Both the position numbers and the translations under genes were made by a program. From the NCBI RefSeq assembly GCF_018863395.1, contig NZ_JAHKRR010000011.1:1-64000 (forward strand): a stretch of 64,000 nucleotides of DNA, given 5' to 3'. Under the pieces are notes generated by a model, which did not search any database, was not told where the DNA came from, and saw nothing but the letters and a program-made list of their open reading frames with translations. The first letter of the stretch is position 1, and the number at the start of each line of letters is the position of its first letter. Positions 43,521-53,819 of the stretch are shown one piece after another. This DNA comes from Sinomicrobium weinanense. GTDB lineage: Bacteria > Bacteroidota > Bacteroidia > Flavobacteriales > Flavobacteriaceae.

Positions 43521-44315
43521 TTATTTGTTGCTTATGATCTTCAGCAGTTGTTCCGGTTCGTTGGTAGTGATAAAGTCTGCTCCTTCGTCGAGAAGCCATT
43601 CCATGTCTTCTTTTTTATTCACGGTCCATACATTAACGGTAAGTCCGTTTTCCCTGGCCTGCTTTATCCATTCCGGGTGTTTTTTTATCACTTTGAGCGA
43701 GTAGTCCAGTCCGAAGAAACCGTCCTTTTTCAGTTCGGCGGGAGAAAGATCTCCGTTGAGGTAAGCGACGTTAGCTTTGGGGTCGAGTTCCATCACCTTT
43801 TTGCAGATATCGTAGTCGAAGCTGATATAATCTACCCAGTTTTGAGCGTTGAGCTGATGTACCAGGGCTACTGATTTTTCCGCGAGTTTAAGGCCGTGTT
43901 CTTTACTTTTTTTGGAAGGCTTTATCTCAAAGATAAGTTTGGTGTGGTTTTGTTTAATCCCTTCCTTTATATAGGCCTCTGCGGTAGGGATATTTTCCCC
44001 GTTCGGGTACTTTTTTTGAAGGAGTTCTTTGTAAGTGGTGTCTTCGATGAACATGCCCATAAAATCGGCATCGTGATTTACCACGAGTACACTGTCTGCT
44101 GTCATCCAGACATCAAATTCAGAACCTTCGCATCCCATTTCTATGGCGTGGTTCAGGGAAGCCAGCGAATTTTCCGGGGAACCGGTGTTTTTAAATGCAC
44201 CGCGATGGGCAATGACCTTGTTTTTAATAAAGCCCTTCCCGTCCTGGGCAAGAGCTTCCTCTGAAGCGCCGGTTACTATCATGCACGTAATAAAAAAGAA
44301 AAGTATTTTTTTCAT
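43521..44315 (-). CDS. Secreted glycerophosphodiester phosphodiesterase
   Basis: A 264-residue exported enzyme with a signal peptide (about 1-23). It hydrolyses glycerophosphodiesters to glycerol-3-phosphate and an alcohol. The catalytic signature is visible: VIAHRGAFKNTGSPENSL (HRG and the ENT/ENS glutamate) and the metal/catalytic segment EFDVWMTADSVLVVNHD. The TIM-barrel end (NVWTVNKKEDMEWLLDEG, then DFITTNEPE) is intact. Probably periplasmic. Confidence 0.9.
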   Translation of the reverse strand: MKKILFFFITCMIVTGASEEALAQDGKGFIKNKVIAHRGAFKNTGSPENSLASLNHAIEMGCEGSEFDVWMTADSVLVVNHDADFMGMFIEDTTYKELLQKKYPNGENIPTAEAYIKEGIKQNHTKLIFEIKPSKKSKEHGLKLAEKSVALVHQLNAQNWVDYISFDYDICKKVMELDPKANVAYLNGDLSPAELKKDGFFGLDYSLKVIKKHPEWIKQARENGLTVNVWTVNKKEDMEWLLDEGADFITTNEPEQLLKIISNK

Positions 44316-44749
44316 GGCTTGGGTCTTTTGTTAAAAAAGGCGATGCTAAAATAGGAAAAATATTTTGTGACGCCGCTCTATGTGATTGCTAACTTAATGT
44401 TAGCTAAACGTAAAGGGGCAAAAAATAAAATAATTTCAAACCTGTGGTTTCATACTTTTTTGTGAAAATGCAGAATTAATGGTCTTTAAATTTTTTAAAG
44501 TGTATCGCTATCGAACACAAAGTGTATCAAAACGATACAGTTCATATGGCTTTTTAAAACCACAATGTTTTGAAATATAAGTGATTGTATTTTTGGCATG
44601 ATTATGACTTTTGAGAATTAATACTATAAATTGTGTTTTATATCGATGTCCTCTGCTGTCAGTGGCAAAATAGCACGGAAAGGATGATATTGTGAACCGA
44701 TTTCTGTGACTAAGACCAGCTTTTAACAATTCTCCTGAAATAAAAAGGT
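44316..44749 (+). promoter_or_regulatory. Regulatory region before the FtsX-type permease, with 22-bp direct repeats
   Basis: No gene is seen in these 434 AT-rich bases. AAAGTGTATC occurs at 44497-44506 and 44519-44528, an exact 22-bp period. The second copy is part of the dyad GTATCAAAACGATAC (44523-44537). TATTTTTG (44588-44595), a perfect -7 element, follows, with a TTG at 44570-44572. The leader to the ATG at 44750 would be about 150 nt. Confidence 0.45.
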
Positions 44750-47116
44750 ATGATTAAGAATTATTTCAAAATCACGCTCCGCAACCTGTGGAAGACCAAA
44801 GGATATAGTTTTCTGAATATTTTCGGCCTGGCGGTGGGTATTGCTGCGGCATCGCTTATTTTCCTGTGGGTGGAAGATGAGTTGAGCTATAACAAACATA
44901 TCCCGGACAAGGAAAACATCTACACCGTTAAATCCAGGCAGGTCTATGATGGAACCACCCATGTATTCGGAGCCAGCCAGGGACTGCTGGCAGGTGCTAT
45001 CGAGGCCGAGATTCCCGGTATCCGGCACGCTGTGCGTTCTTCCTGGGACACGTCACTCCTGTTTAACCTCGGGGACAATAACATCTACCAGACCGGGCGG
45101 TATGTAGACCCCGACTTTATCTCTGTTTTTGCATTGGAGTTTCTCGAGGGCGACCGTCAGTCCGCATTAAGTGATATCAATAACCTTGTTATCACGGCAT
45201 CTGCCGCAAAACGGATGTTTGGTAACGAACCCGCATTGGGCAAGCAGGTGCGCATTGACAACGATGAAAGCTATACCGTATCTGGTGTAGTAAAAGACAT
45301 GCCCGGAAATACTTCCATAACCTTTGACTGGCTGATCCCTTTTAAAAATTTCGAACGCGGAAAAGCGTGGCTGAAAAACTGGGGGACCAATGGTATCCTT
45401 ACCCTTGTGCAACTGCAACCACAGGCCGACCTGGCCGATGTAAACGGCCAGCTGGATGAATTTGTCATAAGAAAAACCAATGGCGAAACCACATTTTCCC
45501 GTAACTTCCTTTACCCCATGGAGCGCTGGAGGCTCTACGACAGTTTCGACAGGGATGGCAACGAACAGGAGGGGCGTATCAAGTATGTCCGCCTTTTCAG
45601 TATCATTGCCTGGGTAGTGCTTCTCATTGCCTGTATCAACTTTATGAACCTCGCTACGGCCCGTTCGGAAAAGCGTGCCAGGGAAGTGGGCATGCGTAAG
45701 GTGGTAGGCGCCTCAAAACGTTCGCTTATCAGTCAGTTTCTCGGGGAGTCCGTGATCCTGGCCACGGTGTCTGCATTGCTCGCCATAGGGCTGATCTACC
45801 TGTCTGTCGGGGCATTCAACAATCTCGTGGAAAAAGAACTGACCATTGACCTGTTCAGGCCTGCTCACCTGATGTTCCTTGCGGGGATCGTGCTGGTGTG
45901 CGGATTGATCTCCGGGAGTTATCCTGCCTTTTACCTGTCGTCGTTCAATCCTGTGACCACACTTAAAGGTGTTAAGCAAAAATCCGGGGCCACGGTATTC
46001 ATTCGCCGCGGACTTGTGGTGCTCCAGTATGCAGCTTCCATTACACTTATTATCTGCACCACGATCATCTTTCAGCAAATTGAGCATACAAAAGGCCGGG
46101 ACATGGGGTACGATCGTAGCCAGGTGCTCACCACACAGCTACGTGGAACAATGCTGGAACATATCGATGTTATCAAAGATCAGCTCACCGCAACCGGTGA
46201 TGTGGAGCGTGCAGGGCTGAGCAATATGGAAGTGCTTAATATCCACTCCAATACCACCGGGATCAGCTGGGAAGGTAAAGACCCGAACAAACAGGTGCTC
46301 ATAGGGATCCTTCATACCGATGCCGATTTTGTTTCTACCATGGGGATGCAACTGACAGAAGGCCGTGATTTCCGTCCACGTCAACTGGGCGATAGCAGCA
46401 GCATTGTGATCAACGAGGCGTTTGCACGGCTTATTGACCCGGATGGCAAGGTAGCAGGACGAACTGTACGTTGGGGCGATACTCCGTATACCGTGATCGG
46501 TGTGGTAAAGGATTTTGTGTACAACAATGTTTATGCGCCATCCGAACCCTTGTTTTTTCATCCGTTTCAGGCAGATAGGGGCTTTATCAACATCAAGACC
46601 AGGGCCGGGGTTGATCTTTCAGAGGCTGTTTCCCGTATCGGACAGGTGATCAGGGAAAATAACCCCGGATACCCGTTTGAATACCATTTTTTGGATGATA
46701 CTTTCAATAGTAAATTCAAATCCGAAATGCTCATCCAGAAACTCGCCGGCGTATTTGCCGTGCTGTCCATTATCATTTCCTGTCTCGGCCTCTTCGGTCT
46801 CGCTGCCTTTACAGCAGAAAGACGTACAAAGGAAATGGGCATCCGGAAGGTGCTGGGCGCTTCCGTTTCGTCCCTGATGAAACTGCTCAACCGCGAGTTT
46901 GTCCTGTTGGTGTCGGTGGCCTGCACCATAGCTTTCCCCGTTACCTGGTGGATGATGGGAAACTGGCTGGGGAGCTATGATTACCGTACCGAGATACACT
47001 GGCAGGTATTTGCTTTTGCGGGTCTCGGGGCATTTCTTATTGCGCTATTTACGGTGAGCTCACAGGCTATCAGGGCAGCACTGGCCAACCCGACGAAGTC
47101 GTTACGTGATGAGTAA
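44750..47116 (+). CDS. ABC transporter permease of the FtsX/MacB type
   Basis: A 788-residue inner-membrane protein. First helix about 20-40 (SFLNIFGLAVGIAAASLIFL), a MacB-like periplasmic domain (about 45-270), three helices (about 283-400), a second periplasmic domain (about 430-660) and three C-terminal helices (about 670-785) with the FtsX motif TKEMGIRKVLGASVSSLMKLL. It is a duplicated FtsX layout typical of Bacteroidota. No ATPase gene is adjacent, so a partner must be elsewhere. The substrate is unknown. Confidence 0.88.
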   Translation: MIKNYFKITLRNLWKTKGYSFLNIFGLAVGIAAASLIFLWVEDELSYNKHIPDKENIYTVKSRQVYDGTTHVFGASQGLLAGAIEAEIPGIRHAVRSSWDTSLLFNLGDNNIYQTGRYVDPDFISVFALEFLEGDRQSALSDINNLVITASAAKRMFGNEPALGKQVRIDNDESYTVSGVVKDMPGNTSITFDWLIPFKNFERGKAWLKNWGTNGILTLVQLQPQADLADVNGQLDEFVIRKTNGETTFSRNFLYPMERWRLYDSFDRDGNEQEGRIKYVRLFSIIAWVVLLIACINFMNLATARSEKRAREVGMRKVVGASKRSLISQFLGESVILATVSALLAIGLIYLSVGAFNNLVEKELTIDLFRPAHLMFLAGIVLVCGLISGSYPAFYLSSFNPVTTLKGVKQKSGATVFIRRGLVVLQYAASITLIICTTIIFQQIEHTKGRDMGYDRSQVLTTQLRGTMLEHIDVIKDQLTATGDVERAGLSNMEVLNIHSNTTGISWEGKDPNKQVLIGILHTDADFVSTMGMQLTEGRDFRPRQLGDSSSIVINEAFARLIDPDGKVAGRTVRWGDTPYTVIGVVKDFVYNNVYAPSEPLFFHPFQADRGFINIKTRAGVDLSEAVSRIGQVIRENNPGYPFEYHFLDDTFNSKFKSEMLIQKLAGVFAVLSIIISCLGLFGLAAFTAERRTKEMGIRKVLGASVSSLMKLLNREFVLLVSVACTIAFPVTWWMMGNWLGSYDYRTEIHWQVFAFAGLGAFLIALFTVSSQAIRAALANPTKSLRDE

Positions 47117-47181
47117 CGGGAATTAAAGAGCCGGAGCTTCCAACTTCGTACTTCTAACTTCGTATTTCTAACTTTTGTCCC

Positions 47182-47189
47182 TATCTTTG
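47182..47189 (+). promoter_or_regulatory. -7 element giving a near-leaderless DUF3109 transcript
   Basis: TATCTTTG, a perfect TAnnTTTG, ends 4 bp before the ATG at 47194. Transcription is predicted to start at or within a base or two of the start codon. Confidence 0.6.
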
Positions 47190-47193
47190 CGGC

Positions 47194-47763
47194 ATGTTTC
47201 AATTAGGAAAGACCATAGTATCCGAAGAGATCATCGAAGAAGATTTTGTGTGTAACCTGTCGGCCTGCAAGGGAGCCTGCTGTGTGGACGGAGATGCCGG
47301 GGCGCCGCTGGAAGATGAGGAAACAGCGATATTGGAAGAGATATATCCCAAAGTGAAGCCTTTTTTGAGAGAAGAAGGTGTTGCTGCCATTGAAGAACAG
47401 GGGACCTTTGTTAAAGGTGAGGATGGCGAATGGGAGACCCCGCTGGTCAATGGGAGTGAATGCGCTTATGTTACTTTCGATGATAAGGGAACAGCGCTTT
47501 GCGGTATTGAACAGGCTTATAACAAGAATGAAATAGCCTGGAAAAAACCCGTTTCCTGTCACCTCTATCCGGTGAGGGTCAAACAGTATTCGGAGTTTGC
47601 AGCCGTGAATTATCACAAATGGCATATCTGCGATGATGCCTGTGCCCTGGGAAAAGAACTGCAGGTGCCTGTATATAAATTCACAAAAGAAGCCCTGATC
47701 CGTAAATTCGGAGAAGACTGGTACAGGGAGCTGGAAGAAGTGGCCGGGGATGTGAAGAAGTAA
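47194..47763 (+). CDS. DUF3109 cysteine-rich protein
   Basis: A 189-residue cytoplasmic protein with a cysteine cluster near the N-terminus ([17 protein letters not shown]) and further conserved cysteines ([32 protein letters not shown]). The pattern suggests an Fe-S or zinc site similar to YkgJ-type proteins. Family function unknown. It is common in Bacteroidota. It starts 78 bp after the permease gene and has its own promoter. Confidence 0.85.
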   Translation: MFQLGKTIVSEEIIEEDFVCNLSACKGACCVDGDAGAPLEDEETAILEEIYPKVKPFLREEGVAAIEEQGTFVKGEDGEWETPLVNGSECAYVTFDDKGTALCGIEQAYNKNEIAWKKPVSCHLYPVRVKQYSEFAAVNYHKWHICDDACALGKELQVPVYKFTKEALIRKFGEDWYRELEEVAGDVKK

Positions 47764-48102
47764 AAATTATCCCCAACTTTCTACATATGACCCATTTACC
47801 CGGCCAGTCCCTCCAGCGTTATTTTTTTCAAACAAATCTTCTCTTTTGCCTTTAAAACAAGGGCTTGCCTTTAATAATCCCGCTTTTTTCAATAAGAACC
47901 GATTTAAATTTAAATAACTGTTATTCAGTGTATTATGTGATTTACTGAAAATCTTTCCGGGAAGACATTTCAACAGGTGCTGTTAAAAACTTTTAAATTA
48001 AAGCAGGGGTTTTACCTTTCATTTCTAACGACATTTTGCAATCTTTGTTAGTCCCAACCTACCTCACTCAATAAAGTATTAATGTCCTAAAAACGAGAAG
48101 AA
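47764..48102 (+). other. AT-rich upstream region of nrdB
   Basis: 339 bases without a gene. Near its end, AATCTTTG (about 48040-48047) resembles the -7 element (one mismatch from TAnnTTTG), with a leader of about 55 nt to the ATG. I could not identify a convincing NrdR box. A TTTAAATTTAAA palindrome lies near 47902-47914. Confidence 0.35.
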
Positions 48103-49089
48103 ATGTCAGCGACTACAGAGCCCATTTTACAAGAAAATAAAAACAGGTTTGTCATTTTTCCCATCCAGCATCACGATATATGGGATTGGTATAAAAAGCA
48201 GGAAGCATGTTTCTGGACTGCAGAGGAGATTGACCTGCACCAGGACCTGAATGACTGGAACAACAAACTGAGTGACGATGAACGGTATTTTATAAAGCAC
48301 ATTCTGGCATTTTTTGCTGCTTCTGACGGTATTGTCAATGAAAACCTCGCTGAGAATTTTGTAAATGAAGTGCAGTATTCCGAGGCTAAATTCTTCTACG
48401 GGTTCCAGATCATGATGGAAAATATCCATTCGGAAACCTATTCGTTATTGATAGACACCTATGTGAAGGACGAAGCAGAGAAAGACCAGCTTTTTAAGGC
48501 CATAGAGGTTTTTCCGGCCATAAAGAAAAAAGCGGAGTGGGCATTGAAGTGGATAGAATCCGACTCGTTTGCCGAAAGGCTCATTGCCTTTGCCGCTGTG
48601 GAAGGTATTTTCTTTTCCGGGGCCTTTTGTTCCATCTTCTGGCTGAAGAAAAGAGGATTGATGCCCGGGCTTACCTTTTCGAATGAACTGATATCCAGGG
48701 ACGAAGGAATGCACTGTGATTTTGCCTGCCATCTCCACAATAATCACCTGGTAAACAAGGTATCTAAAGAACGCATTAAGGAGATCATTGTAGATGCGCT
48801 GAACATAGAAAGGGAGTTTATCACCGAGTCCCTCCCCGTGAGCCTCATTGGAATGAATGCCAAACTGATGACGCAATACCTCGAATTCGTAACAGACAGG
48901 CTGCTGGTGGAACTCGAATGCGGAAAAGTGTATAACTCCACCAATCCGTTCGATTTTATGGACATGATATCCCTGCAGGGAAAAACAAATTTCTTTGAAA
49001 AGAGGGTGTCCGAGTACCAGAAAGCCGGGGTGATGAACAAGGATAAGGACGACGAGTCGCAAAAGATCAGTTTCGACGCCGACTTCTAG
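48103..49089 (+). CDS. nrdB: Class I ribonucleotide reductase, small (beta) subunit
   Basis: A 328-residue di-metal protein that generates the radical for ribonucleotide reduction. The radical tyrosine is present (Tyr113 in NIHSETYS), together with metal ligands Asp75 ([10 protein letters not shown]), Glu106 and His109, and a second ligand set in [10 protein letters not shown]. It is therefore a tyrosyl-radical class Ia/b type. It pairs with the large subunit 117 bp downstream. Confidence 0.95.
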   Translation: MSATTEPILQENKNRFVIFPIQHHDIWDWYKKQEACFWTAEEIDLHQDLNDWNNKLSDDERYFIKHILAFFAASDGIVNENLAENFVNEVQYSEAKFFYGFQIMMENIHSETYSLLIDTYVKDEAEKDQLFKAIEVFPAIKKKAEWALKWIESDSFAERLIAFAAVEGIFFSGAFCSIFWLKKRGLMPGLTFSNELISRDEGMHCDFACHLHNNHLVNKVSKERIKEIIVDALNIEREFITESLPVSLIGMNAKLMTQYLEFVTDRLLVELECGKVYNSTNPFDFMDMISLQGKTNFFEKRVSEYQKAGVMNKDKDDESQKISFDADF

Positions 49090-49206
49090 AAATAGAAAAC
49101 AACAACACAAAGCACACCTGTTCCGGGGTTTAAGGGGTAGAATAGTCTCGGAACAACCAAATAATAAACCTTATGAAAAATATTTAATCAAAAAAACAGT
49201 AGCGGT

Positions 49207-51654
49207 ATGGATGTAATAAAAAGAGACGGTAGAAAAGAGCCCGTGATGTTCGACAAGATCACGGCACGGGTCAGAAAATTATGTTATGGGTTAAACTCCC
49301 TGGTGGATCCGGTAAAAGTAGCCATGCGGGTCATAGAAGGATTGTATGACGGAGTGACGACCTCCGAACTGGATAACCTGGCAGCCGAGATCGCAGCTAC
49401 CATGACCACCACACACCCCGATTATGCCAAACTGGCGGCGAGGATATCGGTGTCTAACCTGCACAAGAACACCAAGAAGTCCTTTTCAGAAACCATGGCA
49501 GACCTCTATAATTACGTCAACCCGCGAACCGGGAAAAAAGCACCGCTATTGTCTGATGAAGTCCATAAGGTCATTCAGGAAAATGCCGATACGCTGGACT
49601 CTACCATTATATACAACCGCGATTTCGGATATGACTATTTCGGGTTCAAGACCCTCGAAAGGTCCTACCTCCTGAAACTCAACGGCATGATTGCCGAACG
49701 CCCGCAACACATGCTGATGCGGGTTGCCGTAGGGATCCACCTCGACGATATGAAAAGCGTCATAGAGACCTATGAGCTCATGTCCAAAAAATACTTTACA
49801 CACGCTACACCTACACTTTTTAATTCCGGTACACCCAAACCGCAAATGTCTTCCTGCTTTTTGCTGGCCATGAAAGAGGACAGTATAGACGGGATCTACG
49901 ATACTTTGAAACAAACCGCAAAAATATCCCAGTCAGCCGGGGGAATAGGGCTTTCCATTCACAATGTCCGTGCTACGGGGAGTTATATTGCCGGGACCAA
50001 TGGTACATCCAACGGAATAGTGCCCATGCTCCGGGTATATAACGATACTGCCCGTTATGTAGACCAGGGTGGCGGAAAACGAAAAGGTAGTTTTGCCGTT
50101 TATGTAGAGCCGTGGCATGCCGATATCATGGATTTCCTCGACCTGAAGAAAAACCACGGAAAAGAAGAAATGCGGGCGCGCGACCTGTTCTATGCCATGT
50201 GGATCCCCGACCTGTTTATGAAAAGGGTGGAGCAGAATGGCGAGTGGACCCTGATGTGCCCTAACGAATGCCCCGGCCTGTTCAACAGCCATGGCGAAGA
50301 GTTTGAGAAAAAATACGAAGAATACGAGGCTGCCGGAAAGGGCAGGAAAACCATAAAAGCAAGAGATCTCTGGGAAAAAATACTCGAATCACAGATAGAG
50401 ACCGGTACCCCATACATGCTGTACAAGGATGCGGCCAACAGGAAATCCAATCAGAAAAACCTCGGAACCATACGTTCTTCCAACCTCTGTACGGAGATCA
50501 TGGAATACACTTCGCCCGATGAGGTGGCCGTATGTAACCTGGCATCCATAGCGCTGCCCATGTTTATCAAGGGCAATGAGTTCGACCACAAAGAGCTGTT
50601 CAGGGTCACCAAACGCGTTACCCGCAATCTGAACAGGGTGATCGACAGGAACTACTATCCCATAAAAGAAGCGGAGAACTCCAACTTCCGCCACCGTCCC
50701 ATAGGGCTTGGTATTCAGGGGCTTGCTGATACCTTTATCCGGCTGAGGATGCCGTTTACCTCCGATGAGGCCAAGGCGTTGAACCAGGAGATTTTCGAAA
50801 CCATTTATTTTGCCGCTGTGACCGCCTCCATGGAAATGGCTAAAGAAGAAGGCGCTTACGAAAGTTTTAAAGGTTCGCCCATTTCCCAGGGAGAATTTCA
50901 GTTTAACCTCTGGGGTATCAAAGACGAAGAGCTGAGCGGAAGGTGGGACTGGGGCAAGCTGCGTAAAGACGTGGTGAAACACGGCGTGCGAAACTCCCTA
51001 CTCGTAGCGCCTATGCCAACAGCTTCAACCTCACAGATACTTGGCAATAACGAATGTTTTGAACCTTACACATCCAATATCTACACCAGAAGAGTATTGT
51101 CCGGAGAATTTATAGTAGTGAACAAACATCTGCTGGAAGACCTGGTAAATCTCGGCCTGTGGACAGAAGAGCTGAAACAGGAACTGATGCGTGCCAATGG
51201 GTCTGTTCAGCACATAGATGGCATTCCGCAGGATATTAAAGACCTTTACAAGACCGTATGGGAGCTGAGTATGAAAGACATCATAGATATGTCCCGCCAA
51301 CGGGGCTACTTTATAGACCAGTCCCAGTCGCTTAACCTGTTTATGGAAAATGCCAACTACGCCAAGCTCACGTCCATGCATTTCTACGCCTGGAAGAGTG
51401 GCCTTAAAACAGGAATGTACTACCTGAGGACCAAATCGGCCGTAGATGCTATTAAGTTTACACTGGACAATGGCAAAAAGGCCGCTCCGGTCCCTAAAGA
51501 GGCGGAAATACCCGCAGAAGCAGCAACCGTAGTGCAGGCTTCCGGGAAAAACCAGCCCGAAGCCGTAGAGCCGCTGACACCCGAAGAGTTGAAGGAAATG
51601 CTTGCCAAATCGCGTGAAAGCGAGGGCGACGATTGCCTGATGTGCGGATCGTAG
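49207..51654 (+). CDS. nrdA: Class I ribonucleotide reductase, large (alpha) subunit
   Basis: An 815-residue enzyme reducing ribonucleoside diphosphates to deoxyribonucleotides. An ATP-cone regulatory domain is at about 1-95 ([17 protein letters not shown]), so dATP inhibition is expected. The active-site segment includes [18 protein letters not shown], and NLCTEIMEY, and the C-terminus ends in a CLMCGS redox tail re-reduced by thioredoxin or glutaredoxin. A Glu/Pro/Ala-rich linker precedes this tail. Length is a little above the E. coli protein. A clear terminator follows at 51683. Confidence 0.95.
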   Translation: MDVIKRDGRKEPVMFDKITARVRKLCYGLNSLVDPVKVAMRVIEGLYDGVTTSELDNLAAEIAATMTTTHPDYAKLAARISVSNLHKNTKKSFSETMADLYNYVNPRTGKKAPLLSDEVHKVIQENADTLDSTIIYNRDFGYDYFGFKTLERSYLLKLNGMIAERPQHMLMRVAVGIHLDDMKSVIETYELMSKKYFTHATPTLFNSGTPKPQMSSCFLLAMKEDSIDGIYDTLKQTAKISQSAGGIGLSIHNVRATGSYIAGTNGTSNGIVPMLRVYNDTARYVDQGGGKRKGSFAVYVEPWHADIMDFLDLKKNHGKEEMRARDLFYAMWIPDLFMKRVEQNGEWTLMCPNECPGLFNSHGEEFEKKYEEYEAAGKGRKTIKARDLWEKILESQIETGTPYMLYKDAANRKSNQKNLGTIRSSNLCTEIMEYTSPDEVAVCNLASIALPMFIKGNEFDHKELFRVTKRVTRNLNRVIDRNYYPIKEAENSNFRHRPIGLGIQGLADTFIRLRMPFTSDEAKALNQEIFETIYFAAVTASMEMAKEEGAYESFKGSPISQGEFQFNLWGIKDEELSGRWDWGKLRKDVVKHGVRNSLLVAPMPTASTSQILGNNECFEPYTSNIYTRRVLSGEFIVVNKHLLEDLVNLGLWTEELKQELMRANGSVQHIDGIPQDIKDLYKTVWELSMKDIIDMSRQRGYFIDQSQSLNLFMENANYAKLTSMHFYAWKSGLKTGMYYLRTKSAVDAIKFTLDNGKKAAPVPKEAEIPAEAATVVQASGKNQPEAVEPLTPEELKEMLAKSRESEGDDCLMCGS

Positions 51655-51682
51655 CTTTCAGATAAAATAAAAATGTATTTTT

Positions 51683-51724
51683 AACCCCGGAAAGACTTTT
51701 GTCAAGGACCTTTCCGGGGTTTTG
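51683..51724 (+). terminator. Intrinsic terminator of nrdA
   Basis: AACCCCGGAAAG (51683-51694) pairs perfectly with CTTTCCGGGGTT (51710-51721), loop 15 nt, followed by TTT. It is 28 bp beyond the stop codon. Confidence 0.85.
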
Positions 51725-51780
51725 AATGTGTCGGAGGGAAAACAAAAAGCTCCGAACCCTAATAATAACACGGAACCATT

Positions 51781-53136
51781 ATGATGCAGTGGGAAGAACT
51801 TTTATCCCTGAAACGACAGGGCGATACCAATAAACGATTGCGAAAAGAACAGGAAGAGACCCGGCTGGGGTTTGAGGTAGATTACGACCGGATCATATTT
51901 TCCTCCTCCTTCCGGAGTTTGCAGGACAAAACGCAGGTGATCCCGCTGTCCAAGACCGATTTTGTCCATACTCGGCTTACACACAGTATGGAAGTGTCTG
52001 TGGTAGGGCGGAGCCTCGGGAGGATCGTCGGGAAAAAAATACTGGAAAAACATCCCTACCTGAAAGAAGTACACGGCTACCGCTTTAACGATTTTGGTGC
52101 TATCGTAGCCGCTGCGGCCCTGGCCCATGATATAGGCAACCCTCCTTTCGGGCACAGCGGGGAAAAAGCCATAGGGGCGTTCTTTAAGTCGGGCGAAGGA
52201 GAGGCATATAAAGAATTGCTAAGTCCTAAAGAATACCAGGACCTGACGGATTTTGAAGGCAACGCCAACGGTTTTAAGATACTTACCGAGAGCCGGGACG
52301 GGGTGCAGGGCGGCCTGAGGCTCAGCTATGCCACCCTGGGGGCATTTACCAAATACCCCAAAGGGTCCCTGCCCAAAAAACCTACAAGCCACATTGCCGA
52401 CAAAAAGTTCGGTTTTTTCCAGTCCGAACAGGATGTTTTTACCGATGTGGCATCCGAACTCAACCTTATACAAACACGGACAGGTGAGGACATCTCCTAT
52501 GCCCGGCATCCACTTTCCTTTCTCGTGGAAGCTGCGGACGATATATGTTATACCATTATCGATTTTGAAGACGGTATTAACCTTGGCCTGATCGAAGAGG
52601 AATATGCCCTGGAATACCTGATAAAACTCGTAAAAGACAGTATCAATACCCAAAAATACGGGGAGTTAAAGACGCGGGAAGACCGTATCAGCTACCTTCG
52701 TGCCCTGGCCATCAACACCCTTATCGGCGAAGCTACAAGGGTGTTTACGCAAAATGAAGAAGCCATATTAAAAGGAGAATTTTCCACTTCCCTCTTAGAC
52801 CGGAGCAGGTATACGGCCCAGGTAAACGATATCATAAAACTCAGCATTGAGAAAATATACCGTTCCAAGGAAGTGACCGAAAAGGAGATTGCCGGTTATG
52901 CCATTGTAGAAAGGTTGCTGGCCGTCTTCTGCAAGGCCGCCCTGAGAAGATACCGTGGAAAAGAAACGCATTACGACACCCTTGTCCTCAGCCTTATTCC
53001 AGAAAAGTATTTGCATAATTTCAACACGCCCTATCACTGTTTGCTGGGCGTAAGCTGTTTTGTAGCCAGCCTGACGGATGGAAGGGTTGTCGGGATTTAC
53101 AACAAGATAAACGGGGGGCAGGTCGGTGGATCTTAA
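51781..53136 (+). CDS. dgt: Deoxyguanosine triphosphate triphosphohydrolase (dGTPase)
   Basis: A 451-residue HD-superfamily enzyme that cleaves dGTP (and related dNTPs) to the nucleoside and tripolyphosphate. Metal ligands are visible: His68 (RLTHSMEVS) and His116-Asp117 (LAHDIGNPPFGHSGEKA). Two adjacent ATGs (51781, 51784) are possible starts. Its location after nrdBA fits a role in balancing dNTP pools made by the reductase; a terminator separates the units. Confidence 0.9.
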   Translation: MMQWEELLSLKRQGDTNKRLRKEQEETRLGFEVDYDRIIFSSSFRSLQDKTQVIPLSKTDFVHTRLTHSMEVSVVGRSLGRIVGKKILEKHPYLKEVHGYRFNDFGAIVAAAALAHDIGNPPFGHSGEKAIGAFFKSGEGEAYKELLSPKEYQDLTDFEGNANGFKILTESRDGVQGGLRLSYATLGAFTKYPKGSLPKKPTSHIADKKFGFFQSEQDVFTDVASELNLIQTRTGEDISYARHPLSFLVEAADDICYTIIDFEDGINLGLIEEEYALEYLIKLVKDSINTQKYGELKTREDRISYLRALAINTLIGEATRVFTQNEEAILKGEFSTSLLDRSRYTAQVNDIIKLSIEKIYRSKEVTEKEIAGYAIVERLLAVFCKAALRRYRGKETHYDTLVLSLIPEKYLHNFNTPYHCLLGVSCFVASLTDGRVVGIYNKINGGQVGGS

Positions 53137-53204
53137 CAGATAGCTATTCCATATACTGTTTGATTTTGCCTGGCTCTTCTTTTTTTGTTCAAGATATTGT
53201 TAAT

Positions 53205-53753
53205 GAAGTGATTTAGACTTTTTTTTGGATCGAAATATAGGGCTACGGATATTTGTGTTGCGACACTCAAACTCCATAGCCCATGTACAAAGTACTTGAC
53301 AAAGATACAATAGAAATGGAAATAGTTCCCAACATCCCGATGCCCAGCCGCGGATTTCCTCCTAGAGTGGAGCCATCCGAGATTGTCAATGCAGTTCTTT
53401 ATAAGATGAAGACCGGTGTACAATGGGAATACTTACCCGTAACGGCTCTTTTTGCCGAAAGGGCCTTGACGTGGCAAGGTGTTTACTACCATTTCAGGAA
53501 ATGGTGCCTAAAGGATATCAATACCAACGTCTGCTTCAATAAAAGGAATGGGAATGTGGACAGGGAAGAATATTTTGACCAAGAACTATATAATCTAAGA
53601 TATGCCATAGAGCGTACCAATGCATGGATGGACGGCTTTCGTTCACTCCTCAACAGGTTCGACACCATAACGGAAAGCTGGAAAGGCTTCAACTACCTGT
53701 GCTTCGTGGTCCTGACACTAAAAAAATCAAGATAAAAAAGTCTAAATGAGTTC
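53205..53753 (+). mobile_element. Internally deleted IS5-type insertion sequence with terminal inverted repeats
   Basis: The left end (from 53205) reads GAAGTGATTTAGACTTTTTT; the right end, read on the minus strand from 53753, is GAACTCATTTAGACTTTTTT. These are imperfect inverted repeats with 18 of 20 positions matching. Total length is about 549 bp, short for an IS5 element because the middle of the transposase is missing. Flanking AAT on both sides might be a target duplication, but this is uncertain. A second, truncated copy of the right end is at 55319-55492. Confidence 0.8.
53283..53735 (+). pseudogene. IS5-family transposase with its catalytic middle deleted in frame
   Basis: A 150-residue open frame. 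The N-terminal ~80 residues are the DUF4096-type domain (GVQWEYLPV, then GVYYHFRKWCLKD). The C-terminal ~65 residues match the end of the transposase (NTNVCFNKRNGN, EYFDQELYNLRYAIERTNAW) and keep the last DDE glutamate in AIERTNAWMDGF. About 110 residues expected between, which carry both catalytic aspartates, are absent, yet the frame remains open. It cannot be an active transposase but might still bind the ends. Confidence 0.8.
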
Positions 53754-53819
53754 AATCATAATATGGGTAACCGGCACGAAAAATGATCTTAAAAAGATAA
53801 AACGGGCACACCACCTTTA

